NCBI RefSeq assembly: GCF_003605365.2
Contig: NZ_QYTU02000010.1
Location: 1 to 64,000 of the forward strand
Source of the DNA: Siminovitchia fortis
Lineage (GTDB): Bacteria > Bacillota > Bacilli > Bacillales > Bacillaceae_C
Length of the DNA stretch: 64,000 nucleotides
Direction of reading: 5' to 3'
Below are positions 9,099 to 18,461 of the stretch, one piece after another. A program made the translations under genes and the position numbers. A model generated the notes under the pieces. That model worked only from the letters and a program-made list of their open reading frames with translations, did no database searches and was not told where the DNA came from. Each line of letters begins with the position of its first letter. The stretch's first letter is position 1.

Positions 9099-11213
9099 TT
9101 ACGAAGCTTTATCGGTTCCCGGCTCTCCGAAAACAGCCTTTTCCAAAAGCTCTGCTACATCATATGTTTTCACTGTATCTTCCACTTCTTTTGCCTTAGT
9201 GCCGTCTGACAGCATCGTCAGGCAGTACGGGCATCCGGAACTGATGATGGAAGGATTGACAGCAAGGGCCTGCTCAGTCCTTGCAACGTTGATGCGCTGT
9301 CCTGTATCTTCCTCCATCCACATCAATCCTCCGCCGGCTCCGCAGCACATTCCGTTTTCCCGGTTTCTTTCGATTTCAACCAAAGTGACACCCGGAATCG
9401 ATTTGAGAATTTCTCTCGGAGGGTCATAAACATCATTATAGCGCCCGAGATAGCAAGAATCGTGGAAGGTGATTTTTTCATTCACTTCATATTTCGGCTT
9501 CAGTCGTCCTTCTTTCACCAGTTGATCAAGCAGTTCGGTGTGATGATGGACTTCTGCTTCCAAGCCAAAGTCAGGATATTCATTTTTAAATATATTATAT
9601 GCGTGCGGGTCAATCGTCACAATTTTTTTAACGTCATTTTTCTCAAATTCTTTAATGTTGGCAGCAGCCAGCTCCTGAAATAAGAACTCATTGCCAAGAC
9701 GCCGGGGGGTGTCGCCCGAGTTTTTCTCCTTGTTTCCGAGAATCGCAAATTTTACACCGGCTTCATTAAGGAGTTTCGCAAACGACAAAGCGATTTTCTG
9801 GCTGCGGTTGTCGAACGCACCCATCGAGCCGACCCAGAGCAGATATTCGAATTCTTCCCCTGCTTTCTTCAGTTCTTTGACTGTCGGAACCTGTACGTCT
9901 TCCCGAAGCTCACGCCAGTTCTCTTTTTCCTTCCGGTTCAACCCCCAAGGGTTTCCCTGCCTTTCAATATTTTGCATCGCCCGCTGGGCATCAGGGTTCA
10001 TTTTGCCTTCTGTCAGGACAAGATAGCGGCGCATATCGATAATATGGCTCACATGCTTGTTCATCACCGGACACTGGTCTTCACAATTCCGGCACGTTGT
10101 ACAGGCCCATAATTCCTCTTCCGTGATGACATCTCCGATCATGCTCGGCTGGTAATCCAATGCCGCTGCCGCCTCTGATGCGCCTTCTCTGGTACCGGCT
10201 TTTGCAATTTGATTGCCAAGCGTGTTGGCGAATGCGTAAGTCGGGACCCATGGCTGTTTTCTCGTTACGGCAGCCCCATAATTCGTCAAATGATCCCTGA
10301 GTTTGATCATGATGTCCATCGGGGACAGCATTTTTCCCGTACCGGTCGCCGGGCACATATTGGTACAGCGACCGCACTCCACGCACGCATACAGATCCAC
10401 AAGCTGAAGGTCTGTGAACTCATCGATTTTTCCTACACCGAAGCTTTCAGCTGTTTCATCCTCAAAATCAATCGGTGAAAGCTTCCTGCCGCCATCAAGC
10501 GGCTCCAGGTAAACGTTTGCAGGACCTGCAATCAAATGTGCATGCTTCGATTGAGGCACGTACACAAGGAAAGCCAACAAAATCAGCAAATGGATCCACC
10601 ATGCAATATAAAATACGATCCCTGCAGCAAGCGGGCTCATCCAGCTGAATGCAGCTGCAATTGCGGAAGCCACAGGCTCAGTCCACGCCAGCTCCTCCCC
10701 TTGCCAAATGAGCGACATCCCGTTTCCAAGCAGCACAGACAGCATGAGTCCGCCGATAAAAAGAAGGACAAGACCTGCATAAAACCCCCTCTTCAATCTG
10801 ACAAGCTTTTCAATATACCGTCTGTAAAATGCCCATACAACCGCAACCAATATGATGAGCGTTACGATTTCCTGGAAAAACTTAAATCCGGGATAGAGCG
10901 GACCGAGCGGCAGATGTGACCCCGGTGCGAGCCCTTTCCAAATGAAATCGATTGCACCAAATTGCACAAGAATAAATCCATAGAAAAACATGACATGAAT
11001 GATTCCGCTCTTTTTATCCTTGAGCAGCTTTTTCTGGCCAAAAACATATGTCCAAATATTTTTCAGGCGCGCTTTCACATCATTATCAAACTCTATTTTT
11101 TTCCCCAGTTTAATAAACTTGATGCGTGTTTTGACGACATAGACAAACAAAGAGACGCCGTATGCCGTTACAAGCAAAAACGCAATCCAATTCAACCACA
11201 GTAAAGCATGCAT
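9099..11213 (-). CDS. fadF: FadF-type membrane Fe-S oxidoreductase
   Basis: This protein is thought to link acyl-CoA dehydrogenase and ETF electrons to the respiratory chain in Bacillus fatty-acid oxidation. Its 704 residues show an N-terminal membrane part with about six hydrophobic segments (residues 1-220), then two 4Fe-4S ferredoxin-type cysteine clusters (CVECGRCTNMCP near 278 and CTTCRNCEDQCP near 370), then two heterodisulfide-reductase-type CCG domains (DSCYLGRYN; CCGAGGGLMW; GCPYC). B. subtilis FadF (YwjF) has the same layout and also lies near clsB. The ATG at 11213 has a somewhat distant GGGAG site. Its promoter carries a FadR-like box. Confidence 0.93.
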   Translation of the reverse strand: MHALLWLNWIAFLLVTAYGVSLFVYVVKTRIKFIKLGKKIEFDNDVKARLKNIWTYVFGQKKLLKDKKSGIIHVMFFYGFILVQFGAIDFIWKGLAPGSHLPLGPLYPGFKFFQEIVTLIILVAVVWAFYRRYIEKLVRLKRGFYAGLVLLFIGGLMLSVLLGNGMSLIWQGEELAWTEPVASAIAAAFSWMSPLAAGIVFYIAWWIHLLILLAFLVYVPQSKHAHLIAGPANVYLEPLDGGRKLSPIDFEDETAESFGVGKIDEFTDLQLVDLYACVECGRCTNMCPATGTGKMLSPMDIMIKLRDHLTNYGAAVTRKQPWVPTYAFANTLGNQIAKAGTREGASEAAAALDYQPSMIGDVITEEELWACTTCRNCEDQCPVMNKHVSHIIDMRRYLVLTEGKMNPDAQRAMQNIERQGNPWGLNRKEKENWRELREDVQVPTVKELKKAGEEFEYLLWVGSMGAFDNRSQKIALSFAKLLNEAGVKFAILGNKEKNSGDTPRRLGNEFLFQELAAANIKEFEKNDVKKIVTIDPHAYNIFKNEYPDFGLEAEVHHHTELLDQLVKEGRLKPKYEVNEKITFHDSCYLGRYNDVYDPPREILKSIPGVTLVEIERNRENGMCCGAGGGLMWMEEDTGQRINVARTEQALAVNPSIISSGCPYCLTMLSDGTKAKEVEDTVKTYDVAELLEKAVFGEPGTDKAS

Positions 11214-11278
11214 ATGAAATGACCGCTCCCTTCCAAATTGTTAAGACTGCAAATGACTTTTCTGAAAGTTATTAACTC

Positions 11279-11306
11279 CATTATATAATGAATGAGCATT
11301 CAGTCA
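11279..11306 (-). promoter_or_regulatory. fadF promoter with FadR-like operator
   Basis: On the minus strand TGACTGAATGCTCATTCA (11289-11306) fits the Bacillus FadR consensus TGAATGAnTAnTCATTCA closely, with about two mismatches. It is followed immediately by TATAAT-like sequence (11279-11289), so a bound repressor would cover the promoter. The inference is fatty-acyl-CoA-responsive repression of fadF. The fadR gene itself is not evident in the window. Confidence 0.65.
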
Positions 11307-11310
11307 AGAA

Positions 11311-11357
11311 GAAAAATGAAAAAGCTGCCCCCGGTTGAATTGACAATCGGGGGCAGC
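11311..11357 (-). terminator. Terminator of the small coiled-coil gene
   Basis: A perfect 10-bp stem GCTGCCCCCG/CGGGGGCAGC (11324-11333 and 11348-11357) is followed on the minus strand by TTTTTCATTTTT. It ends the upstream minus-strand transcript just before the fadF promoter. Confidence 0.8.
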
Positions 11358-11435
11358 CCAAAAGAAATGATACATATGGATTGTATTTTTGGAGTTTGCA
11401 TTGATGAAAGAATAATACGGGGCTATTGGCATTTT

Positions 11436-11711
11436 TTACTTAATTCCGATTAAGTTTTTGAGGCGGTGAATATCCGATTCATTTGTCCATGTCCGTTTTT
11501 CCAAAAGCTCAACCTTTGCCGCCAACTCGTCCTGTTTTGACTCGAATGAATCCAATCTTTTATTCACGCCGTCAAACCTTTTGAATGTTTCAAGCTTGAA
11601 TCCATCCAAATCAGCCTTTATTTCCTGCTGACCATGGATTAATGCCCCCAGCAATTCACTGTGTTCACCAAGCTTCTTGCTGTGTTCATCCAGCTTCGCA
11701 TTAATTTCCAA
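11436..11711 (-). CDS. Small coiled-coil protein of unknown function
   Basis: This is a 91-residue, charged, helical protein with heptad-like spacing throughout (LDEHSKKLGEHSELL near the N-terminus, KQDELAAKVELLEKR near the end) and no membrane or signal segment. The TTG at 11711 is chosen because the strong site AAAGGAGGGGGG lies 6 bp upstream; a longer reading would encode that site as Lys-Lys-Gly-Gly-Gly. It resembles the coiled-coil protein at 43511-43921 in composition and in the HSxxL heptads, so the two are probably paralogues. No function can be assigned. It lies between the B12 operon and fadF and has its own terminator. Confidence 0.7.
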   Translation of the reverse strand: MEINAKLDEHSKKLGEHSELLGALIHGQQEIKADLDGFKLETFKRFDGVNKRLDSFESKQDELAAKVELLEKRTWTNESDIHRLKNLIGIK

Positions 11712-11771
11712 CGCTTCCCCCCCTCCTTTCTTCACTTTATTCTACCATAGACAATCGATAAACAAACGACA

Positions 11772-13118
11772 TTAATTCGACAAACCCGATTTCATGCTGC
11801 TGAACAATTTTTCCGAGCAATCGAGCAGTCCTCTTCGGATAGCTTGCCCAAGCTCGGAAGAAGGCCTTGCCGATGGTAAAATTGCTCCTTTTTGCGTTGC
11901 AGCCACCACGATGCCATCATCCGTTTCCTTTGGACGGACCTTATTTTTTAAAGCGGTTTGCTTTCCTTCCAAAGCAGCAGCCAACGCTTCAATCAACGCA
12001 TTTTCGCTAACATGCCCATTGATAAAAAGCCAAGTATGGAAAAAACCCAGACGCCGGTCTGCAGTCAATACAAATAATATGGAAAATCCACCTTCGTGGT
12101 TTACACTGTAATTTGTGTAAAGTTGATCATCATCAATCTGCATTGCAACAGTTTTTTCGCCTTTGTCTATTGATGGCCTGCCTGTGCTGATAATGAACTT
12201 TTCCTTCCAGCCCAGACCGGAGCCGCCTGAAGCAGACGCTATTGTTTTTAAAGGAGTGGGCGAATCAAACAAAACACTTTCATCATTCCTAGATAAATAT
12301 TTTTCGTCCAAGATTGTCTTGTCATCTTTCCCTGACTCAGGAATAAGCACCATATTCGGCTTCGGGACCTCCGGATGCGGATGATTTTCCAGTGCTGTCC
12401 TGTAAATCCGCTGTATCAACGTTTCATTTAGAACTTCTTCAGGTGAACCAATGCACACGACTTCACCTTCATTTAAAAGAAGCAGGCGGTCGCAATAAAG
12501 ACCGGCCAGGTTAAGATCATGAAAAACCGTTACAACTGTAAGTCCTCTCTGCCTGGTCCAGCGCCTTAACCGATCAAGCAATCCTTTTTGGTGGGAAAGG
12601 TCCAAGTGATTTGTCGGTTCATCAAGGAGAAGAATGTCCGGCTCCTGGGCAAGCGCCTGGGCCAGGAAAGCCCTTTGCCGCTCACCCCCGGACAGCTCTT
12701 GCAATGACACATCCTGAAATTCCTTCATTTTTGTCAATGCCATCACTTCCTGGACAACCGCCTCATCTTTTGGGCTCCATGTATGAAACAGTCCCCTCTG
12801 GTGGGCATACCTTCCCAGTTCAACCGTTTCCTTTACAGTGAACGGAAACATTTCGCTTGTGACCTGCGGCAATACAGCCATCAGCTTTGCAAGATTTTTG
12901 GAAGAATATTGTTGGAGGGGGCGGCCATCGAGCGTTATTTCTCCATCTTTATATGAAAGGAGTCTGCTCATCACTTTAAGCAGCGTCGACTTTCCGCTTC
13001 CATTCGGCCCAAGGATTCCGAACATTTCCCCCCGGCTGACAGCAAAGGTTATATTTTTCAATATGTTTGCATCGGAATAACCGCCGGAGAGATTTTTCAC
13101 TTGAAGCATGTCATCCAC
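11772..13118 (-). CDS. btuD: B12 ABC transporter ATPase BtuD fused to a CbiZ-like domain
   Basis: Residues 1-250 form an ABC ATPase of the FecE/BtuD type, with Walker A GPNGSGKST near 37-45, signature LSGGERQRA near 142, and LLLDEPTNHLD after it. It energises cobalamin import with BtuC and BtuF. Residues 260-448 resemble adenosylcobinamide amidohydrolase (CbiZ), best seen in TWLFINGHVSENALIEAL and the ALEGK..AL segment. CbiZ removes aminopropanol from adenosylcobinamide so that the corrinoid can be salvaged. BtuD-CbiZ fusions are known in Bacillus relatives. The CbiZ half is divergent, so activity is inferred. It starts with GTG overlapping the btuC stop; an ATG nine bases further in is possible. 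Confidence 0.85.
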   Translation of the reverse strand: MDDMLQVKNLSGGYSDANILKNITFAVSRGEMFGILGPNGSGKSTLLKVMSRLLSYKDGEITLDGRPLQQYSSKNLAKLMAVLPQVTSEMFPFTVKETVELGRYAHQRGLFHTWSPKDEAVVQEVMALTKMKEFQDVSLQELSGGERQRAFLAQALAQEPDILLLDEPTNHLDLSHQKGLLDRLRRWTRQRGLTVVTVFHDLNLAGLYCDRLLLLNEGEVVCIGSPEEVLNETLIQRIYRTALENHPHPEVPKPNMVLIPESGKDDKTILDEKYLSRNDESVLFDSPTPLKTIASASGGSGLGWKEKFIISTGRPSIDKGEKTVAMQIDDDQLYTNYSVNHEGGFSILFVLTADRRLGFFHTWLFINGHVSENALIEALAAALEGKQTALKNKVRPKETDDGIVVAATQKGAILPSARPSSELGQAIRRGLLDCSEKLFSSMKSGLSN

Positions 13119-14172
13119 TTCTTTCCATTCGTCTTCTCAACAAAATAAAAGCAAATACCGGGGCCCCTATCAGTGCAGTGATGACACCGATAGGCAGCTC
13201 TGCCGGTTCAATGACAATCCTTGCGGCCAAATCGGCTAAAATAAGGAAACCTGCACCGATCAACATAGAGAGCGGCAAAAGATGCTTATGGTCCGGTCCC
13301 CATAATATTCTTGTCAAATGCGGGATGACAAGGCCTACAAATCCGATCGTTCCCGAAACAGCGACAGCTGCTCCGGTGATCATGGAACTCGATGCCAATA
13401 CAGCAAATTTCCTGGCGGGCACATTGACACCAAGATACTGTGCCCTCTCTTCACCAAAGGCAATCGCATTCAGCTCTCGCGAATTCAGTAATAGAACAAG
13501 GCTCCCTATAACCAGGAACGGCAAAATAATCTGCACATAGCTCCATCCTCTCATGGAGACACTTCCCAGCAGCCAGCCGATGATTTGGCGAAGTTCCTCT
13601 CCCGAGAGGGCAATCATCAAGGAAATGAGCGCTCCCAGAAATGAACTGAAAATGATTCCTGTTAAGATGATTGTCTCCACTTTCATGGATCTGTCGATGC
13701 TTCTGGCAAAAAAAAGGACAATAATGATCGTGATAAATGCAAAAACGATACTGAGAAGCGGCAGTGTATATATTCCCGCCAACGGTAAGGAGATTTGGTA
13801 AAACAAAGTGACAACCGCACCGACAGACGCACCGGATGAAACACCCAGCGTATAAGGGTCGGCAAGCGGGTTACGGAGCAGGCCCTGAAAGGCCGCCCCC
13901 GCAATCGCGAGCGAGGCACCGACAAGACCTGCAAGCACAACGCGGGGCAGGCGGACTTTCATGACTATATTGGCAAACATCGGATCTACCTGCTTTTCGT
14001 TTAAAAAAGGCAGGGCCTTGCCGGCGATGATGCTGACGATATCTTCTACCGGAACTCTTACAGAACCTATTGATATTGCCGCAAGAATGGCGACAACCAT
14101 AAAAATGATTGCCGCTGAGTATGCTACGAGTGGATTACTCCCCGAAAACTTCCGGGTAAACAGCTTTTGCAA
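13111..14172 (-). CDS. btuC: B12 ABC transporter permease (FecCD family)
   Basis: This is a 353-residue integral membrane protein of the FecCD/BtuC family with about ten hydrophobic helices. Conserved stretches include GAAFQGLLRNPLADPYTLGVSSGA (near residue 90, shortened here in meaning only), SGTIGFVGLVIPH and the C-terminal PVGVITA-like IGVITALIGAP. It forms the membrane channel for cobalamin with BtuD. The TTG start at 14172 has a GGAG site and overlaps the btuF 3' end by 38 bp, which suggests coupled translation. Confidence 0.92.
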   Translation of the reverse strand: MQKLFTRKFSGSNPLVAYSAAIIFMVVAILAAISIGSVRVPVEDIVSIIAGKALPFLNEKQVDPMFANIVMKVRLPRVVLAGLVGASLAIAGAAFQGLLRNPLADPYTLGVSSGASVGAVVTLFYQISLPLAGIYTLPLLSIVFAFITIIIVLFFARSIDRSMKVETIILTGIIFSSFLGALISLMIALSGEELRQIIGWLLGSVSMRGWSYVQIILPFLVIGSLVLLLNSRELNAIAFGEERAQYLGVNVPARKFAVLASSSMITGAAVAVSGTIGFVGLVIPHLTRILWGPDHKHLLPLSMLIGAGFLILADLAARIVIEPAELPIGVITALIGAPVFAFILLRRRMERSG

Positions 14173-15103
14173 GCGCCTCTACTCCTTCAGCGATCCGCGG
14201 GCCTGGACGGCTTGTAAGAGCCTCGTCTATCAAGTGAACCTGCTTGTCTTTGACAGCTGCGATGTCCTGCCAGCCTTTACGGTCAAGCACTTGATCCACC
14301 GGATTTTCCACATAGTTATAGTTGACAATGATGACCTCAGGATTCATTTCAATGATGGCTTCCTCGTTCATCATAGGCCAGCCTTCCTCTTGAACCGCAT
14401 TTTTTGCGTTGATTGTCCCAAGCATTTGATCCATAAATGTGTTTTTCCCCACAGCATAAATTTCGGGGGCCGGCGATATTTCTACGAATACAGATTTCTG
14501 GTCTTCTTCCTTGATATCGGCCGCTTTCTTTTCGATTTCGTCAAGCTTTGCTTTCAGGTCTTCGTTCACATCAGACGCTTCGTCCGTATGTCCTGTCGCT
14601 TTTCCGATAAATTCAATGGTTTCGTACACCTCATCGAAGCTTTGGGCATCTTTGACGACAAGAACCGGTATACCGCTGTCTTCCAGCTGTTTTAACCCTG
14701 AGTCCCACCTGTCGCCCGCCGATCCGTGGGAAAGTACAAGATCAGGTTCCAAAGCAATGATCTTTTCTATGTTTAATTCCATGCCTGCCACTTGCTCCTT
14801 ATCCTTTACTTCCTCAGGATAATTATCATTTTCGTTGACAGCCACTACTTCGTTCCCTGCACCGACGGCATAAAGAATTTCTGTATTGCTCGGAATGAGC
14901 GAAACAATTTTTTCCGGCTTCTCTTCAATCGTTACTTCTTTATCCGCCGCATCCTTCAGCGTTACCGGAAAGCTGTCTTCTGAAGCCTGTTCAGTTTTAG
15001 GTTCCGTATTTTGCTTCCCTTCTCCTGCATCTCCCTGATTGCCGCAGGCTGCCAGAAACCCTGCCAGCATTAATGCCATTAACCATGAATAAATCTTTTT
15101 CAT
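14135..15103 (-). CDS. btuF: B12-binding lipoprotein BtuF
   Basis: This is the substrate-binding lipoprotein of the B12 transporter, anchored outside the membrane. Translation from ATG 15103 gives a short signal peptide with lipobox LAAC and the acylated cysteine at residue 20. A Glu/Lys-rich linker follows, then a TroA-like binding fold (PEKIVSLIPSNTEILYAVG; EPDLVLSHG; RPGPRIAEGVEALAKAVYPEVF). The start is fixed by AGGAGGAT just upstream; a longer in-frame reading extends into the riboswitch leader and would hide the signal peptide. First gene of the operon. Confidence 0.93.
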   Translation of the reverse strand: MKKIYSWLMALMLAGFLAACGNQGDAGEGKQNTEPKTEQASEDSFPVTLKDAADKEVTIEEKPEKIVSLIPSNTEILYAVGAGNEVVAVNENDNYPEEVKDKEQVAGMELNIEKIIALEPDLVLSHGSAGDRWDSGLKQLEDSGIPVLVVKDAQSFDEVYETIEFIGKATGHTDEASDVNEDLKAKLDEIEKKAADIKEEDQKSVFVEISPAPEIYAVGKNTFMDQMLGTINAKNAVQEEGWPMMNEEAIIEMNPEVIIVNYNYVENPVDQVLDRKGWQDIAAVKDKQVHLIDEALTSRPGPRIAEGVEALAKAVYPEVFGE

Positions 15104-15120
15104 CCTGTAAATCCTCCTAT

Positions 15121-15155
15121 ATAAAAATAAAAAAACATCCCCAGTGCGCAGGAGA
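15121..15155 (-). terminator. Terminator of the cobalamin riboswitch
   Basis: Between the aptamer and the btuF ribosome binding site, the minus strand holds CATCTCC/GGGGATG around an 8-base loop, followed by seven T and further T-rich sequence. This placement fits B12-induced premature termination. A second hairpin AAACAGGC/GCCTGTTT (15183-15206) lies between it and the aptamer and may be the alternate structure. Confidence 0.75.
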
Positions 15156-15224
15156 TGAGTATGTATAAAGGCATGAATATGCAAACAGGCATCGCCGCCT
15201 GTTTGTCACCTCTCCCATCCGCGC

Positions 15225-15425
15225 AGGTTTTTGGTGTTTGAATCCGGCAGGTCTCCTGGCTCATGTTCATCGCATTCTGCCCCTTCCCATGCATTGCGCA
15301 CAGTGGTTTATGGCAGGACGCTCCCATTTACAGTGGCGGGACCGCGTTGGAATTTCACCAACTTCCCTTTTCAGCTTTCATGCCGTTTTTTAAAAGCGGG
15401 CATGAAAAGCAACCGAATCCAAAAA
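15225..15425 (-). ncRNA. Cobalamin riboswitch
   Basis: The minus strand shows the class hallmarks: GCCACTGT followed by a run ending GGGAGCG, and AGCCAGGAGACCTGCC (the B12 box) near 15241-15256, inside a several-helix structure of about 200 nt. It precedes btuF and is followed by a terminator. Binding of adenosylcobalamin should reduce expression of the btuFCD-cbiZ operon. Exact edges are approximate. Confidence 0.93.
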
Positions 15426-15545
15426 TATACTATTTTTTTACATCAATTGTAATTATACACGATTTATTCGGTTTTCACAGCTTTTTCAAAAAGAATTTGG
15501 GAATACTAATCAGGATTCATTTCTGTTTCGAGGAGGGAATTCCAA

Positions 15546-16748
15546 TTGAAGTGGCTGACTGGGTCCATCATTTTAATCACCGCATTACTTTTTGCCGCTT
15601 CCGCGGATTTTTTTCTCGGTAGATATGTTCACGGAAAAAAAATGAGGCCTTGCAGCTACCCTGTCAGAAATGGCCGGATTCAATTGATAACGAGCGGTCC
15701 GGAACTTTTTTCCAATTACTTTGATGATCTCTATAAGGCTGAAACAAGTATCCATGTGCTCTTTTATATTGTTAAAAACGACCGATTCGGCAAACTGTTT
15801 TTTGAAATATTGATCGACCAGGCCCGCAAAGGGATCAAGGTGCGCCTGCTGCTTGACTGGTTCGGAAGCAGAACGGTTTCAAAAAGCCTTCTTAAAAAGG
15901 CTCGCTCTGCCGGAGTTGAAGTCGTTTTTTGCCACCGTCCCCGTTTTCCCTTTGCCTTTTTTTCCCTTCAACAAAGAAATCACCGAAAAGTCACGATCAT
16001 TGATGGAAAAATCGGTTACGTCGGCGGGTTTAATGTGGGAAAGGAATATATTGATCTGGATCCCGTCCTTTCACCTTGGCGGGATTATCATCTCCGGATC
16101 GAAGGCGAGGGCATTGCCGATCTGCAGACAGAGTTCCTGCTGGACTGGGAGAGGGCAGCAGGTACCAGCCATTTGAAAGACAGTTCCCTTTATCCTCATT
16201 TGGAGAAAGGGCCAATGCCCTACCGTTTTTTTCCGACACAGGGAGTGGATGCAGAAGAGGAAATCCTGCAGTTGATTGATCAAGCGGAGGAAAATATTTT
16301 TGTCGGTACACCTTACTTCGTCCCTCCCGAAAAATTGATTTACGGGCTTGTGCAGGCGATCCAAAGAGGCGTTGCCGTTACAGTTCTAGTCCCTGATAAA
16401 TCGGACCATCCGATTGTAAAGGAGGCTTCTCTCCACTATTTGCGGAAGATCCTGGCAGCCGGAGGGGATGTCTATCAATATGAAGCCGGCTTTTTCCATG
16501 CAAAAGTCATCTTGATAGATGGAACGTTCTGTGACATCGGAACAGCCAACTTCGATTGCAGAAGCTTCAGGCTTAACTACGAAATCAATTGTTTTATCTA
16601 CGACCAAAAATTTATTGATGAAACTGAAAGAATCGTTCAGGAAGATATAAGCCGTTCCAGCCGGTTATCCCCTGAAGACCTGGCTGATCCCCCCTTATCC
16701 GTACGCTCTAAAGAATGGACAGGCATGCTCTTTAAATACTTTTTATAA
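15546..16748 (+). CDS. clsB: Cardiolipin synthase family (ClsB/YwjE-like)
   Basis: This is a phospholipase-D superfamily enzyme likely to join two phosphatidylglycerols into cardiolipin at the membrane. The 400 residues have a single N-terminal hydrophobic anchor (about 3-22) and two HKD motifs, HRKVTIIDG with His near 146 and HAKVILIDG with His near 318, each followed by a GG/GT-N-x(D) segment. It lacks the second N-terminal helix of ClsA, as YwjE does. The TTG start follows GAGGAGGG. B. subtilis ywjE also lies next to fadF. It is transcribed alone and ends in a terminator. Confidence 0.88.
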   Translation: MKWLTGSIILITALLFAASADFFLGRYVHGKKMRPCSYPVRNGRIQLITSGPELFSNYFDDLYKAETSIHVLFYIVKNDRFGKLFFEILIDQARKGIKVRLLLDWFGSRTVSKSLLKKARSAGVEVVFCHRPRFPFAFFSLQQRNHRKVTIIDGKIGYVGGFNVGKEYIDLDPVLSPWRDYHLRIEGEGIADLQTEFLLDWERAAGTSHLKDSSLYPHLEKGPMPYRFFPTQGVDAEEEILQLIDQAEENIFVGTPYFVPPEKLIYGLVQAIQRGVAVTVLVPDKSDHPIVKEASLHYLRKILAAGGDVYQYEAGFFHAKVILIDGTFCDIGTANFDCRSFRLNYEINCFIYDQKFIDETERIVQEDISRSSRLSPEDLADPPLSVRSKEWTGMLFKYFL

Positions 16749-16755
16749 AATGAAC

Positions 16756-16782
16756 AGGAGCGCCATTCGGCGCTCCTTTCAT
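16756..16782 (+). terminator. Terminator between clsB and argS
   Basis: AGGAGCGCC/GGCGCTCCT (16756-16764 and 16769-16777) with a four-base loop and a short T stretch lies between the convergent clsB and argS genes. It may serve both directions. Confidence 0.7.
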
Positions 16783-16790
16783 GTGAAATA

Positions 16791-18461
16791 TTACATTTTT
16801 TCCGGTGCAGACACGCCCACCAATGTCAATGCGTTCTTCAATGTGATTTGGGCCGCATTTACGAGGGCGAGGCGGGCTTTCGTTTCGTCAAGCTGTTCTT
16901 CATTCAACACTTTTTCAGCATTATAATAGCTGTGGAAAACGGACGCCAACTCAAAAATGTAATTGGTGATCCGATGGGGAATCCGTTTATCAGCCGCCTC
17001 CGCAATAACTTGAGGGAATTCACCGAGTTTCTTCAAGAGATCAATCGCTTTTTCGCTGGACAGGGATGAAAAGTCGGTGCCTGCATCAAAGGAAATTCCC
17101 TTTTCCTCTGCGGAACGCAAAATACTGCAAATCCGCGCATGGGCATACTGGGCGTAGTAGACGGGATTGTCATTTGATTCGGCAACAGCCAGATCAAGGT
17201 CAAAATCCATATGTGTATCACCGCTTCTCATGGCAAAGAAGTAGCGCACCGCATCAAGTCCGACCATTTCAATCAAGTCTGTCATTGTCACCGCTTTTCC
17301 CGACCTTTTGCTCATCTTGACCCTTTCCCCGTCTTTATACAGGTTAACCAGCTGAATGATCTCCACTTCAAGCATGTCAGGATCAAAGCCGAGCGCCTCG
17401 ATTGCCGCCTTCATTCTTGGGATATAACCATGGTGGTCAGCGCCCCAAATATTGATGAGTTTATCAAAACCCCGGTTGATTTTGTCGAGGTGGTAAGCAA
17501 TGTCCGGTGTAATATATGTGTAGCTGCCATCATTCTTAATCAACACACGATCTTTGTCGTCGCCAAAATCGGTCGAACGGAACCATGTTGCCCCTTCCTT
17601 TTCGTAAAGGTGGCCTTTTTCCTGAAGCAATTCAAGTGTTTCATCAATCTTTCCGCTTTCATAAAGGGATGTTTCCGAATACCAAACATCAAAAGCTACA
17701 CGGAACTGCTTAAGGACATTTTTCAACTTATCCAATTCAAAATCCAGCCCGTAGCGGCGGAAGAAAGCGATACGGTCTTTCTCATTTTCATGGACAAATT
17801 TATCGCCTTGTTCCTCGGCAAGTTTTTTTCCGATCCCAATGATATCCTCGCCGTGATATCCGTCTTCGGGCATCGGCTTGTCGATGCCGAGCGCTTGGAA
17901 GTACCGAGCTTCAACAGACAGGGCAAGATTGTTGATTTGGTTTCCGGCATCATTGATATAATATTCCCTGGAAACCGCATAGCCCGCTTTATCGAGAATA
18001 TTGCAAAGTGAATCGCCTACCGCGGCCCCGCGCGCATGTCCAAGATGAAGGTCCCCTGTCGGATTGGCGGAGACGAATTCCACTTGAATCTTTTCACCTT
18101 TCCCCGCATCGGAGCGGCCGTATTCATCGCCTGCTTCCAAAATCGCCGGAACAAGTCCGGTCAAATAGCTGTTGTCCATATAAAAATTAATAAATCCAGG
18201 CCCTGCAATATCAACTTTTTCAATGGATGCTTCCGATACATCAAGGTGTGCTTTGATCTCTTCAGCAATTGTCCTCGGAGATTTTTTCGCTATACGGGCC
18301 AACTGCATGGCCATATTGGTTGAATAGTCGCCATGAGACTTTTCTTTGGGCGTTTCCAGAACGACCGCCGGCATTTCATCTTCGCCGGCCAGTCCAGCCT
18401 TTAATATGGCATTCTTTATCTCCAGCTTCAATGTTTCCTGCTTCTGCTCCACTACGTTCAT
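16791..18461 (-). CDS. argS: Arginyl-tRNA synthetase
   Basis: This class I aminoacyl-tRNA synthetase charges tRNA-Arg. The 556 residues match the bacterial size. The HIGH-type motif appears as [13 protein letters not shown] (near residue 138) and the KMSKS-type motif as [12 protein letters not shown] (near 385). The N-terminal additional domain and the C-terminal anticodon-binding domain are present. The ATG overlaps the ywiB stop (ATGA), an arrangement shared with B. subtilis ywiB-argS. Confidence 0.97.
   Translation of the reverse strand: MNVVEQKQETLKLEIKNAILKAGLAGEDEMPAVVLETPKEKSHGDYSTNMAMQLARIAKKSPRTIAEEIKAHLDVSEASIEKVDIAGPGFINFYMDNSYLTGLVPAILEAGDEYGRSDAGKGEKIQVEFVSANPTGDLHLGHARGAAVGDSLCNILDKAGYAVSREYYINDAGNQINNLALSVEARYFQALGIDKPMPEDGYHGEDIIGIGKKLAEEQGDKFVHENEKDRIAFFRRYGLDFELDKLKNVLKQFRVAFDVWYSETSLYESGKIDETLELLQEKGHLYEKEGATWFRSTDFGDDKDRVLIKNDGSYTYITPDIAYHLDKINRGFDKLINIWGADHHGYIPRMKAAIEALGFDPDMLEVEIIQLVNLYKDGERVKMSKRSGKAVTMTDLIEMVGLDAVRYFFAMRSGDTHMDFDLDLAVAESNDNPVYYAQYAHARICSILRSAEEKGISFDAGTDFSSLSSEKAIDLLKKLGEFPQVIAEAADKRIPHRITNYIFELASVFHSYYNAEKVLNEEQLDETKARLALVNAAQITLKNALTLVGVSAPEKM

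Noticed and set aside
15100-15327. 75-codon minus-strand ORF upstream of btuF
   Set aside because: It lies inside the cobalamin riboswitch and its terminator.
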